From NCBI GenBank assembly GCA_024138015.1, contig JAMXBB010000011.1, positions 83,139,934-83,203,933 of the forward strand: a stretch of 64,000 nucleotides of DNA, in the 5' to 3' direction. Both the position numbers and the translations under genes were made by a program. Shown in pieces: positions 12,002 to 22,809 of this stretch; the first letter of the stretch is position 1; each line of letters opens with the position of its first letter. This stretch comes from Lumnitzera littorea (lineage: Eukaryota; Streptophyta; Magnoliopsida; Myrtales; Combretaceae). The notes below the pieces were generated by a model. That model did no database searches, had not been told where the DNA came from, and saw nothing but the letters and a program-made list of their open reading frames with translations.

Positions 12002-12007
12002 TTTATT
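12002..12007 (-). terminator. Viral poly(A) signal
   Basis: AATAAA on the minus strand about 345 nt downstream of the predicted transcription start. This position, soon after the promoter, fits the caulimovirid plan in which the signal is passed once and used on the second pass to give a terminally redundant RNA. Confidence 0.5.
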
Positions 12008-12106
12008 AATTGAAATTGGTTTGTACAAAATACAAGAGCATATACTGAAAAGAAATATTGAAAATTTTTGGAAATATTGAGAGGTAATGTCTCTACCTTA
12101 AAAACA

Positions 12107-12194
12107 AAGAGAAGCAAACAATTATGCTTCAAGGAGCAGAGAGAAGTAAACAATTATGCTTCAAAGAATAAAGAGAAGCAAACAATTATGTTTT
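12107..12194. repeat. 32-bp tandem repeat, about 2.8 copies
   Basis: Three copies of a unit containing gagaagyaaacaattatg, with period 32 (AAACAATTATG starting at 12116, 12148 and 12180). It lies in the viral leader and could be copied from the viral genome or have expanded after integration. Confidence 0.85.
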
Positions 12195-12243
12195 CGGGAA
12201 AGTATTTGATTAAGAAAATTCATTGTTGGAAGCAAGATCGGAA

Positions 12244-12345
12244 GGAAAGATACTGTGTGGAAGGAGGAAGAGAAAGAAGAAGAGATGAGAGAGAGAGAGA
12301 AGAAGAGAAGAGAGGATGAGAGAGAAGAAGAGGTTGTGTGTTTGT
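12244..12345. repeat. GA-rich purine tract
   Basis: An almost pure GA/AAG strand (CT-rich on the minus strand) just after the predicted viral transcription start. On the minus strand it would be a pyrimidine-rich leader start. Confidence 0.6.
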
Positions 12346-12379
12346 TTTCTGACCTGCCTCAAATGATGAATGAGGTTTG

Positions 12380-12387
12380 ATTTTATA
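12380..12387 (-). promoter_or_regulatory. TATA box of the pararetrovirus promoter
   Basis: TATAAAAT on the minus strand, about 200 nt after the viral ORF stop (12591) and followed by a pyrimidine-rich leader. This is the place of the pregenomic RNA promoter in caulimovirids. Whether it is still active cannot be told. Confidence 0.55.
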
Positions 12388-12590
12388 ATGGAAAATTTTG
12401 ACCAATTACTGTTATGAATAGTAATATTATGGCCGATAGGGTACTGTAGAAATAATTAATTATTAAGACATTTTACTGTATAAACAGTAATATGTCAGAT
12501 AGTGGATGCTGACAACATTGTGCATCATGGTACATATGTTCAAACAAGTATGTATCTGTGTTTTACAGTGAGAAAATTACATTACAATAT

Positions 12591-12780
12591 TCATGGATCT
12601 CCTAAATCTATCTCATAGCAATCATCTTCATTTATATTTCCGTTGTGGTGAGATGTTGAGTCTGATGCTGAACTTAATCTTTGGGTTGATTTGTTGATAT
12701 TTACTGATGTCATTTCTAGAATCTGCTTCATTTGAATTAGAGAACTTACACTTGCTAGAAAAGAAATTAAAAATCCCCTA
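12591..12780 (-). pseudogene. C-terminal tail of the pararetrovirus polyprotein
   Basis: The minus strand gives an open stretch of about 62 codons, rich in Ser and Asn and ending NEDDCYEIDLGDP before a TGA at 12593-12591. A short polar tail ending right before the promoter is the usual end of a caulimovirid ORF. Recognisable sequence stops near 12780, which is taken as the right edge of the element. Confidence 0.5.
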
Positions 12781-12790
12781 TTATGGTATT

Positions 12791-15470
12791 GTGGGGTTGA
12801 GACCTTAGATTACGGTATTGAGGAATTGGTTTTGATCTATATATATATACTTTACCTGAGTGGCACAGTTAAAGCACAGGTATGGGACACATCTGTCTCG
12901 TGCCCCATAATGAACTCGTCATGTTGCGTTTAAGATTCAATGAGCCTTAACTTTTTTTTTTTTTTTCCCTGAAAGTATCTCTGATGAAATATGTAATCTG
13001 ACGGGATCGTGATCAATGTGGCCCCATTAGGGGCCGACGAGTCGAAGACCCACCCTAGATTCATCTACTTCATTTTCAGTCCGAAGAGACTGGTCAAATC
13101 CTTATTCTTCATTTCTAAACCAAGCACCGAGCAGGTCATATCGAACCAGAGAGCTATATACCCATATCTAAGCACAATATTAAATTCTTACATTGTTTCA
13201 CGGCATTTATCTATATTTAGTGTGATGTTTGATAGTATGAGTGTATCAAATGCCATGAAATTGAAGCACTTTATGAACATAAACCGGCAATAGGAAATGA
13301 TAATATATAACTTTGAGTTGAGTTCATTCTTGGCTCTTGAGGACCAAGTTACAGATTAATTAGGTGCGGCAAATGACTACAATCTAAATTCACCAAGATT
13401 CGATTAAAATATTTGAGAGAAAATTCCTTTTTGCCATTTATTCTTAATAAAATCCATTCCTAACTTTAATTGTACTAACACGTTATTTATATTGATAAAT
13501 AGTGAGTTTTTAAAATTGTAAGAATATGAACTTACTATTATTGATATATATATATATAAATATAAATATTATTAATATTTATTCATTATGATCAAAATAC
13601 ATCGTATCTTATGTCTAATCAATTCTTTTTTCGTCTACCTAGGATGCATTTTACAACTTTTCATTTTCATGAGAAAATGCATCACTACAAATGCGAAATC
13701 TTCGGAGCCGTAGTCTTAAGCATGGAACGGACTTTTCTTCCAAACAGTAGACTCTTGTGGTACACAGTGTACTGCGTTGAAAAATCTTACATATGTATTA
13801 TATGTGTTTTATTATATTAAATTTGGAATTCCTGATATTCAACTCGATTATCTCACAAATTTTATTCAACTTGAGTCTGAGTATGAATATTAAACCAATT
13901 TTAGTTCAACTTTGATGTTAATATTATTTTAACAGGACAAAAAACTCTACTCAGGTAAAATCAAACTTAAACGATTTTGATCGAGGTCGATCTTCAATGC
14001 TATACTATCTCACCGTTTGCAACTACCGAATGATTATTATGGCAATTTCTTTTTTTTTTTTTTCGTTTTTTGAGTTGTAGGTTATTCCATCAAGAAGTAA
14101 TGAAAACAGTCATCGCTTGATGGTGAATCTACACGTTACTGAGCCAATTGCATATCATGCGTTCTGAGAGCTATAACCGAGGCGGTGTCTTCTTAGCAAC
14201 TGCGTTCTGAGGATATCTAGGCCACTTTTACAAGTTTGATTAATCTTAATCGAAAATGTTTTTGTTATCACTACTGGTCACTGTAATTTTCCCAAAAAAT
14301 AAATATTTTTCCAGCACTTTCTAACATTATCTCGTCCCTTTTGTTATTCCTTGCCTTAGGTGCAGTGATCTATGTAGTCCATAAAAACTGACATTAGTAA
14401 TTATATTTCATATATCGAATTTGAAAAATATGATGAATATATAGATTTGAGATTTAACATATTCTCTGTGATCCTGAATCAAATAGTCCAATTTAACCTG
14501 ATATGGAATGGAATCTAGAGCAATACCAAAGGCCAGTCTGAGTTCAACCTTAGTGTTGAAAAACTAGAAGCTCGTATCTACTATGTTTGCCCTATGACCG
14601 AGGGAACGGATGAGCAGCTGCGTGATACAGCTACAGGATTTGTGTATTTTTATAATTTTGATGGGAACATGCCCCTAGTAGATCCAAACTTCTGTGTTGA
14701 ATCCTCTAACTTGTTGAATAATATATAGTTTGAAAGGTTCTAAAATGGTATTATAAGTCATAAGATAAGTTTTCGTTTCAGATTTTTAGAACTAGCTTTC
14801 ATAAAATAGAATACAAGTTATGAGCTCAAATCTAACATAGAATTTATACTAGAACTTGTATGGTTAGAAACAATAGGTTCCCTTTTTTTTTTTTTTCCCT
14901 CTTTTCCAGTATATTCAGGGGTACTTTATGCAATATATGGAAGGTACTACTAATATGTATAGTTTAGATAAACAAACATAATCTAAATCTAACCAAGTAT
15001 GGTTAGGCAATTAAGCCTGACTTGTATCTCCAATAATTCATATAGGCATCATGGTTTAAACTTCTTGTAATTTTGTTGTTTCTTTATTTCAATTCATTAT
15101 ACTTGCATTTGTTTTCATTTATCTTTAAAAATGATATTAACTTGTAAATTAAATATAGTGATTTTATGTAATATATGAGTCATGACATGTAAATTTCAAA
15201 AGAAAATAAAAGTTTAAAGTTGTACGAGTTAGAAGATAAAAATTCTATGATAATTTCTGAACACAATAAAGGTTTTATAAGAGCACGTGCAACGGGAGAG
15301 CTTGATGCGTTCTCCAAGAGTTGTTGCCATCTCTTCTCCAAGGCATGTCCCTCTATGTGGGGATGTTGTTTCTGGTTTTTTGTTTATTTGTATTGATTGG
15401 TTAAGTATTTTTATTGGGTTCCATGAAAATTTTAATAGAATGTGTAAGGAACTTATATAAAAGAATTTAA
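12791..15470. other. Intergenic DNA without recognised genes
   Basis: Mixed AT-rich DNA. Slightly GC-richer patches occur at 12990-13140 and 14560-14700, but frames there have no family resemblance. Homopolymer T tracts occur at 12951-12966, 14047-14062 and 14883-14896. No tRNA or other RNA gene was recognised. Confidence 0.5.
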
Positions 15471-15472
15471 GG

Positions 15473-15838
15473 TATGGTTTGGTTGCGTAAAATTTATAGA
15501 ATTGAATTGAACAAAGTATTTGGTTCAATGTTTGGCTTATGATTTGAGCTTGATTATTGGATAGAAAGAGGTTTAAAGTTTCGAACAAAATGCTCAAAAT
15601 TTATTATATTAGAATATGGTACAAAAGTTGACTTCAATAAACAAAAATATAAGTATTGAGAATATCAATGTAATTATATAAATATTAGATATTATTGAGA
15701 ATATAAATATTAAATAATATTTAAATGTTTTACATTTTAAATAATATAAAAATATTATGAAACAAATATTAGATAATATTAAGGGTATAAATGTAAAAAA
15801 AAAAATACTGAGTCCAATACTTGTATATACCAAATAAG
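15473..15838. mobile_element. Candidate MITE with degenerate terminal inverted repeats
   Basis: The left end reads ggtatggtttggttgcg. The right end, reverse-complemented, begins cgcttatttggtata. Both contain the TTTGGT core common at ends of small plant DNA transposons, and the interior is AT-rich and non-coding. The target duplication is not clear. Confidence 0.35.
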
Positions 15839-16030
15839 CGATATCACAAAAATTTTTGTTTAGTATTATACATATCAGACATGATATAATAATATTATAT
15901 TAATTTATATTCTTTATACTTATACTATCCAGTTCTCCTTATCATGTTTAGTTTTAGTAACTAAACTTTATCTAAAGATAAAATGATAAGTTTATTGAGA
16001 AGGGAGCTCCACTGATGTGGTATTTAAGGA

Positions 16031-16547
16031 TAGAGGTGGGTACGGTTTAGTTCGATATATTTTCCTCCCTTTTACTGAATTAAATTTAATATAACGGTTC
16101 GTTTTTTTTTTTTAAAAGTCGAATTTAGCTATATGATTCATTTTATAAATTTTTCGAATGTAATTAAAACCGATTCGGTTCAATTTAATCTACGGTTCGA
16201 ACTGTTTGTATTAAAAATTTACTAAATATTTTTATTTTTAATAAATATGAAATTTTAATTAGAATTTACTTAATTTAATCTTAATAATTGACACAAAATT
16301 AAGATAAAGAATAACAAGTTATAGAAATTTTGATGGAATTTATGAAGATTGATGGAAAAAAAAAATATATAAAAAGTATAAAATAATTACATGAATTTTT
16401 TTTATTTAACTAAATAGTTCGATTCGCTTCTTCAAACCGAACCATAAATCCTTTATATATAACGATTTGCAAGAAGATCCATTTTTCGGTTTGATTCATG
16501 ATTCGATTTACGGTTCGCTTTTTTTATTTTATTTTTTTCCAATCTTA
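16031..16547. mobile_element. hAT-like non-autonomous element rich in GGTTCG motifs
   Basis: The ends are TAGAGGTGG and CCAATCTTA (reverse complement TAAGATTGG), flanked by the 8-mers tttaagga (16023-16030) and cttaagga (16548-16555), which fits a hAT-type target duplication with one change. The interior has many degenerate ggttcg/cgaacc strings on both strands. The same TAGAGGTG end is seen in the elements inside the chromovirus LTRs at 41412 and 53405. Confidence 0.6.
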
Positions 16548-16820
16548 CTTAAGGATACAAAATGGGTTCTTTATGGATATATATGGCGTAGGCCGCTTTT
16601 GAACGAGCTTAGTCTAATCCTAGCATGATCAAAGTCCCAATTGAACCATGGGCTACTTTTATTGAGCTGACACTAAGCAATATGAGCTGATCCATTTCAC
16701 AACAGCGTGGCCGCTGGCAATGGCAGATGAGACACTCTCAAAAGTAACGTTTTGTCTGTTACTCTATGCCGGGAAGACTTGGTTCTTATTGGTTGAATTG
16801 CTTTGAACGGCACTTCGGGG

Positions 16821-17012
16821 AAAAAAAAAAAACAGTAAAAAATTATAAAAAATCAATAATATAAACAAGTTATGTGTTTGGATGAATAGCATATTAGTAT
16901 CAATAATAATATATAAATTTTAAAAAACTATAATTTATATTTTTATATATTAAAATTTTATTTATACATCACTAAACTATTCATGTGATATAATAAATCT
17001 AAGCATCTCAAA
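16821..17012. mobile_element. AT-rich insertion in the VQ copy 2 promoter
   Basis: The conserved promoter blocks that touch in copy 1 (ggtatttcagctgaaaag) are parted here by about 190 bp of very AT-rich DNA beginning with a poly(A) run. A tttggatgaatag string at 16877 and a ctattcatgtgata string at 16977 form a weak inverted repeat. The element type is unknown; it could be a small MITE. Confidence 0.5.
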
Positions 17013-17076
17013 CGGCTGAAAAGTTATCATGGACTGCTTATAGTTGGAAGGAGCCTTTCCGAGTCCTCCATTAACC

Positions 17077-17123
17077 GTCAACACCCAAACTCTGGGACCC
17101 AATTTTGCATATTTTCATTGACT
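17077..17123. promoter_or_regulatory. Paired W-box cores in VQ copy 2 promoter
   Basis: GTCAAC at 17077-17082 and TTGACT at 17118-17123 match the positions of the pair upstream of copy 1. The strings between them have diverged, while cacccaaactctgggaccca is shared. Confidence 0.5.
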
Positions 17124-17209
17124 TAGTTTATCGATGAATTACTATATGTGTGTATCTGCTGAAGCAGAAAGTCAATCAATCAACAAGAAAATTTTAAGTA
17201 ATATTTTCA

Positions 17210-17551
17210 ATGGCTTTGCCAGCAAACCAGAACAGTGAGGTAATAAAAGTGAATTTTATTAATACTCAGTTCGTGGAAACTAACGTCAAGAACTTCAAAT
17301 CCGTGGTTCAAAAACTCACAGGTATGGATTCCAACTTGGGGATGATTGAAGAGACGCCGATCATCACCAATGCGAAGACCTTAGGCCACGTTACTGGCGG
17401 TGAATCTGCTAGTGGTGACATAAATGTAGATGGTGGTGATCGAAGCGGTGCTATGTTGCACGACGGAGCAGTGGCTCCAGGAGAGTTGGACGAATTCATG
17501 TCGGAGCTCCTTTCAATGGAGGAGCAGGACTGGTTGCGTTTAGAGGATTGA
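17210..17551 (+). CDS. VQ motif-containing protein (VQ1/VQ10-like), copy 2
   Basis: Intact single-exon gene for 113 residues, a paralogue of 5107-5445. The VQ motif is FKSVVQKLTG at residues 29-38, and the N-terminal VIKVNFINTQFVET block and the mid region GMIEETP are conserved. The C-terminus is acidic but altered (ELDEFMSELLSMEEQDWLR). One residue is lost around position 54 and two are gained at the end, leaving the frame open. The expected role is WRKY cofactor in the nucleus, inferred from the family. Compared with copy 1, the TATA box is weaker and the promoter carries an AT-rich insertion, so expression may differ. That the frame survived visible divergence of its flanks suggests selection, though this is not proven. 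Confidence 0.88.
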   Translation: MALPANQNSEVIKVNFINTQFVETNVKNFKSVVQKLTGMDSNLGMIEETPIITNAKTLGHVTGGESASGDINVDGGDRSGAMLHDGAVAPGELDEFMSELLSMEEQDWLRLED

Positions 17552-17707
17552 TTCTGCTCCCGTATTCAAATTTAGTAAGGCAGACATATGATACGAGTCT
17601 GCTAATTATTCTAGGCAAAGCACGAGAAAATTCTTTAGTTAAGTGGATCCAGTATATTACACTATAGCTGTTGTACTCACAATGCATCCAAAATCCAAGA
17701 GGAAGAA

Positions 17708-17713
17708 AATAAA
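17708..17713 (+). terminator. Poly(A) signal of VQ copy 2
   Basis: AATAAA lies 157 bp after the stop, the counterpart of the signal at 5580-5585. Confidence 0.45.
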
Positions 17714-17860
17714 ATACTGGATATTTTTTTTTTCCCTGCCAACAAAAGTACTCGTTTATTTCATTCTATTTAAGATTTTTTTTTTAAGGTTAAATTTTCT
17801 GATGAAACCTCTTTGCGGAAAGAGATTTTAAAAATGCCACATTTAACATCAAAATAATAA

Positions 17861-18213
17861 GGAGAAACTGCAAATAACACTTAAATTTTGATTTAAGCAC
17901 ATATTAAACTTAAACTTTTAAAGTGTAGTTTTTTACTTTTTAAACTTTGATAAATTAGTTATATAAAGGATATTTTTTTTTTAGTTAAAAAATATTATAT
18001 TGTAGTTAAACTTTACGAGGTTTTAAAATACATTTTGATAAATTTAAAGGATATTTACACATTAAAATTAAAGTTTAAGGAGGTTATTATCAACTTATAA
18101 GAATTTTTTTATCAATTTATCAAAATTTAAGAAGTCAAAAATTATATTTTGAAAGTTTAAGAGGTTAATTTGCATTTGGATTAAAATTTAGGAGGTTTAT
18201 TTGTATTTTTTCC
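17861..18213. mobile_element. 353-bp MITE in the VQ copy 2 3' flank
   Basis: The terminal inverted repeats are about 40 bp and imperfect: the left end starts ggagaaactgcaaataacac, and the right end read on the minus strand starts ggaaaaaatacaaataaacc. It is flanked by the direct repeat aataataa (17853-17860 and 18214-18221), 8 bp, or 9 bp if the next G is counted. The paralogous site near 5766-5785 has the flanks joined with no element, which confirms the insertion. The interior is non-coding. Target size fits a hAT or Mutator type. Confidence 0.85.
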
Positions 18214-18509
18214 AATAATAAGTATTAATTAGCTCCTTTACTAATCTCATGTGCTTGTGAAAAACTAGACCTTTATCTTAAGAAAGATGGTTTATGGCGG
18301 AATAGAATAAGAATCTTCATTTGCAATAAAATAGATTATGGTATATAAAGTGGTATTTTTTTCCTCTTTATTTTTTTATTTTTATCTTTGATATAGAAAG
18401 AACAAGGTTATCTCAACCTTAAACAACTCTATAAGTTTCTTACAATATCACATCAATACCTTGGACAACTTTTTTTCTCAAGGACCTATAGACTTTATCT
18501 CTAATATTA

Positions 18510-18732
18510 CATTTGGTATACAAGAATTGGTCAATATGGAACCTAATGAAATAAGCTGAAATGAAATCGCGATTTTGACTCTTTAAAGTTGAAATCAAAA
18601 TCTCGTTGAAAGCCAAAATCAGTAATATTGAGTAATCATGATTCTCACTTTTAAAAGTGCATCCAGACGTAGAGAAATGGAATAAGACCCAAAATTGAGA
18701 TCTCATTCTAGCTCATTCTCACATACCAAACA
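18510..18732. mobile_element. Short MITE with TTTGGTAT ends
   Basis: The left end is catttggtatacaagaat. The right end on the minus strand is tgtttggtatgtgagaat. The 223-bp interior is non-coding. The target duplication is not resolved. Confidence 0.5.
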
Positions 18733-18739
18733 CAGCATA

Positions 18740-21700
18740 AGGTTCCTTACAAGAGTTTCCTAGGATTTGTTTTTAAAAAGTTTTTATGGGTCCCTTAATA
18801 TTAGAAATAATTAATGAGTTCAGTTACTACTTATATTTGCTTATATTTATAGAGAGAAAATTTGCTAATAATTTTTCATATTTTTCAATTTTTTCCCATT
18901 GCATTGTGTAAATTAACTTTCATTAGGCTTACTTTTTAATTAAGAATGTTGGGTGAATTAATGTTGACTAAAAAATTTGAATGTTCATTGGCTAAACAAG
19001 TGTTAAATTTGAAGTTGTTTCTTTTAGGGCCATATTCAAACTGTTAAGGGCTAAATTATTAACTTACATTAACATGATCTAAAAAAATAAATAAACAAAA
19101 TAAGACGATTGTATTCGGTGCTTGTTAGAGCACTATTTCCTACAAAAGCAACCTTTGCTAGTGTGAAGCAACTCTATGTGGAGTGCTTTAACTAACCCAA
19201 TTAATTTTGCAACCACTTTATAACTTGCTTGTAGCCAATCTATAATCAATCTACAACTAGTTTACAGTCAATCCTTAAATATATATAAATAATTAAATTA
19301 ATAATTAATCATAATTAAATAATCCCAATAAACTATAGATGAAGGGGTTTTAACTAGATTGGTCATATGCTAGTTATGTAAGTATTGTGTTACGTGCAGT
19401 ATCAAAGTAGTGACATAGACATGACACTATGAGATGATTAGAGAGAGAATGACAAGGAGGAGAAATAAATAATCTAATAGTCTCAAGTGCATAAGTGACA
19501 GATAAGGGATGAGAGCCTACGGAGCTTAGGACATCGACTTTGTAGTTCTTGAGCAGGTGAGATCATTATGGAATTCACAAGGCCATCTCTTAAGTGAACA
19601 TGTCATTATATACAAAGCTTACGCTAATAAATATGTGACCCAAAGTTAGTGATGAATCTAGGCATAGATTAGCGTTGCATAGCTTAATGAAGCTGTGATC
19701 TTTTGTGGATATTAGGGATAAAAATAATGAAAAGCAAATATTTTAGGGTTTTCCCCCTATATTTATGATAGTGGATATGGATGAGTACTAAATCAGATAT
19801 TACATACTGACTCAATAATTGAATTGCTTGTGATTGAATCTTATAAATGATATGACTCATAAATTTGGAAATTAATCAAACTGATATTATAACTCGATAT
19901 AACTCATCATATTGCAATATTAAGGTTTCGAACTACACCTACTATGATACACAGATGAACAATATGAAGTTTGGTTGTCGCAAGCATCTATATCATTAAT
20001 TGATAAGACAAATGATTTAAGATAAATCTCACGAACATATTCAATAGCTAAAAAGAGGTGCGTTTAAAATAGTGTTTATAAGATTATAACTAGAGCCTAG
20101 CTAGCGTTGCAAGGATGAAAATGGAAAATAGAATTAATAGCTACAAGAAATATTACGAGAAAAGAGAGAAATGACAAATACACACAAAGATGCACATTTC
20201 AATGGCATGATCGTGTAGAACAATCATGTAACTCTCGGATATGTAAGGACAAAGTTAGGTGGACATTATTGCCGGGCATGTCCAATAACGAAGATGACAC
20301 GGGCCTTTATAATTTATTTGGTGTTCATGGCCTGAATCTTCACTTATGGATGTGTTCTATATTACTTCATACACCTTGTTCTTGGTGTGTGCATAGGTGT
20401 GTACTTTTTTGAGCTCTAATTTCCTTCATTCTAGCTGCAAAAAACTTGAATTATGTCTTAGTTTTTGTATGCATGGACTGATGTTTTCATTGAGTAATCA
20501 TTTTTGTTCCACTTCTTAAACTTTTTTTAATTGTTAGTTTAAAATTTTGATGTTCTCTTACATATTAGATTACTATCATGTAGAGGCAACTAGTAATGTA
20601 CATATAAATTTGATGACCTGATTTTAATTTATAAATATTATTTATCTAATAATTATGCTATTTAAATATTTTCTTAATAAATTAACTTGAATTGTGCATT
20701 AAAATAGAGTTCATCTCGTTCTTAATTTTACGCAAAAAGTGACACAGTAATGTGATCAATATGCAAGCTAGTAGTTTCACTGAGTTAAAGAGCTTCGCTG
20801 AGTTTTATTTGTCGATTACCCGGAAGAGAGCAGCTCAGTTTGTACAAGTTGTCCTAGGATGCCATATCTCCGGAATTAGCAGAGAACATGTAGAGGTATA
20901 GTAGCAGTAACAATCTGATGCAGATGGTTTGAACTAGCGTATTCATGATAAATAATATTTATTAATTTGCTTTATCTATTTCAACACGTTAGTCTCCTTT
21001 TTATGAAGCAGTCGGTTTTGTTAGGTTTTGTGAATATATTAATCTTTCTTGCTAGAAGTTTCCTAGTGGATCTTCTACCAAAATAAGTTTAAATGGACCC
21101 ATGATGCATCACTAGAAGAGGAAAATTTTTCTTTTATAGCTGGGAATTCCCATGGATCCATTTGCGGTGGGTTTGCTAGTTTATGTCATGCTAATTCGGT
21201 AGAGGCTATTGAGACTGAGTTCTCTTAGGAGCATGTAAATTTGCTAAGATGAAAGGGTGGGGGATGTTATTTTTGAGATAGATACTATACGTTAAGTACT
21301 ATTATCTTAGATTTAATTAGATTTACAGGTAATAAAATAAAATTGTAGATTGAGTTGCTTCACAAACCAAAATGAAAATGTGTCTAGATTGGGTGTTACA
21401 TCCACTATGTTCTCTTAAAGATAGTCTTTTATCCTACTCCTCTTGTTCTCAATTTTCATTTGAAGAGATAACTGATGCATTTATATCTTTAATTTAATAT
21501 TAGTTTTCTTTTTTGGCAAAAGAAAAAATGAATAACCCTCTAATCACCCTATTATAAAAAAGGAAAATAATTTTTTCTTTTGAGAGCGAGATGAACTTGG
21601 AACATTAAAAATAAAGGCTAGTTGATAAACAAGCACGCATTATATTCATATATGCCATTATAATTGTATATGCTATTGCTCGCTAATCATATTTTAGGTC

Positions 21701-22166
21701 GATTATTAATAATTGATGTGATTGTGGATTGAGAGTAAATATAAATGGGGATTTTTAGTACATTGAAATTGAGTAGTTGCATTATCAAATTTATAAATAT
21801 AATCTTATACAATATTATGGATACACTATAAATGCAAACCAACTCAATCCTACACTAGAAGGTAACATACAAATAAAGCTCAATCCTTCACTTCTTCTCT
21901 TTCTTTTATAAAAGAAAACATTATTCTTTCTATTGTAATTGTGCATCTCCGTTTACTTTTCTAATTTAATTCATCCTTTTATTTAAAGAGCTAGATGAAT
22001 TTGTATAATATTATCACATTTTATTTATTAGTTGATAGTTCAAATTAACTTATCTATTTGCCCTTTTGAAAAAATTTCTACATCTATGCTACAATTAATA
22101 TTATATATACATAAAAAAAAATCCCATTAGATAGTATAAGTTGGTGTTTCGAGATTTATTTAGGCT
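18740..22166. other. Intergenic DNA, nothing recognised
   Basis: About 3.4 kb without a gene or a repeat I can name. Open frames are short and lack domains. Patches at 19390-19700 and 20800-20900 are less AT-rich but give no family match by eye. Confidence 0.45.
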
Positions 22167-22175
22167 ATTAATGAG

Positions 22176-22277
22176 TGTGAAAAGAAAAAAAAATACGAAA
22201 AAATAAAATTACAAAAATGAGGTATTTCGAAAAATAATTCTAGAAATACTGCATTTGAAATCGTCTCTTGAAGAGGC
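22176..22277. repeat. MULE terminal inverted repeat, left
   Basis: Starts tgtgaaaag and an A-run and ends catttgaaat followed by ctcttgaagaggc. It aligns along its length with the reverse complement of 28594-28702, including matching ggtattt/ggcattt and catttgaaat strings. Confidence 0.85.
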
Positions 22278-22278
22278 A

Positions 22279-22369
22279 AGTTCAATTTGCACTGAAATCG
22301 CCCTTAAAGAGGTGATTTTGAGCGGTTAAAATCACATCTTCAAGAGGCGATTTCAGTGCAAATTGAACT
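22279..22369. repeat. Long perfect-stem hairpin beside the left MULE end
   Basis: The arm agttcaatttgcactgaaat (from 22279) pairs with its exact complement ending at 22369. The inverted repeat continues inward, imperfectly, through ctttaaagagg/cctcttgaag-type strings to a loop near 22320. A transcript through it would fold into a stem of about 40 bp. Confidence 0.85.
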
Positions 22370-22809
22370 AATTTACCCAACATCCGATCAATTTCAGTAC
22401 AAATTATTTTACTATACTCACATTTTACATTTTTGTTTATCCCTCCACTTAAATATAATTGAGCCCATATGTGATTGCATTTGAAAACTACATTACCTTA
22501 AATTAGCCCATATAGGATTTTAGTTGAAAACATATTTGGAACGTGATATTTAGTAGACAATTAATTTTTTTTAGTTAATAAGTGAAATTATATTCGGTTA
22601 TTTATTTGTGAGATGTTCGGTTATGTCCAAGTTTGGTACTACATAGATATGCGTTTTGAATCAATATCGAGAACTATAAATAACTTTAAATTATGAAGAA
22701 ATGAAACCATCGAACGAAATGTAAGTAAACTGTCAAAATACCTAAATGGTGTTTCAAAAATAAAGAAAGTAAGTAAGAACTGAAATATACAAAACTAATG
22801 ACATTAGCG

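Larger units (their letters stand above)
11191..12350 (-). other. Pregenomic-RNA leader region of the pararetrovirus
   Basis: AT-rich non-coding DNA between the viral promoter and the primer site, about 1.15 kb on the minus strand. It contains the poly(A) signal, a 32-bp tandem repeat and purine/pyrimidine-rich tracts. The fragmentary frames look like those of a long caulimovirid leader. I see no host gene. Confidence 0.55.
6030..12790. mobile_element. Endogenous pararetrovirus (caulimovirid, petuvirus/florendovirus-like), rearranged
   Basis: The locus holds pieces of a single-polyprotein caulimovirid genome. On the minus strand from right to left are an ORF tail (12780-12591), promoter TATA box (12380-12387), poly(A) signal (12002-12007), leader, tRNA-Met-type primer site (11121-11132), movement protein (10908-10100), coat protein with zinc knuckle (9760-7985) and the N-terminal part of the protease (to about 7290). 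The rest of the protease and part of the reverse transcriptase lie inverted on the plus strand at 6030-7150, followed by a second leader with primer site. RNase H is missing and all reading frames carry stops and frameshifts. Because the ORF tail precedes the promoter, the copy is permuted or longer than one genome unit. Genus assignment rests on domain order and is tentative. It is a degraded fossil. Confidence 0.85.
16722..18405 (+). repeat. Duplicated VQ block, copy 2
   Basis: Homologous to 4783-5940 in the same direction, about 12 kb away. It is longer because of an insertion of about 190 bp in the promoter (16821-17012) and a 353-bp MITE in the 3' flank (17861-18213), both absent from copy 1. 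Confidence 0.85.

Noticed and set aside
13009..13293. 94-codon frame in intergenic DNA
   Set aside because: It has no domain, no promoter context and no related copy in the window; likely chance in a patch with fewer stops.
22279..22369. MicroRNA precursor
   Set aside because: The stem is almost perfectly paired and belongs to a transposon end, so siRNA-type processing is likelier than a miRNA gene; no expression data are available.
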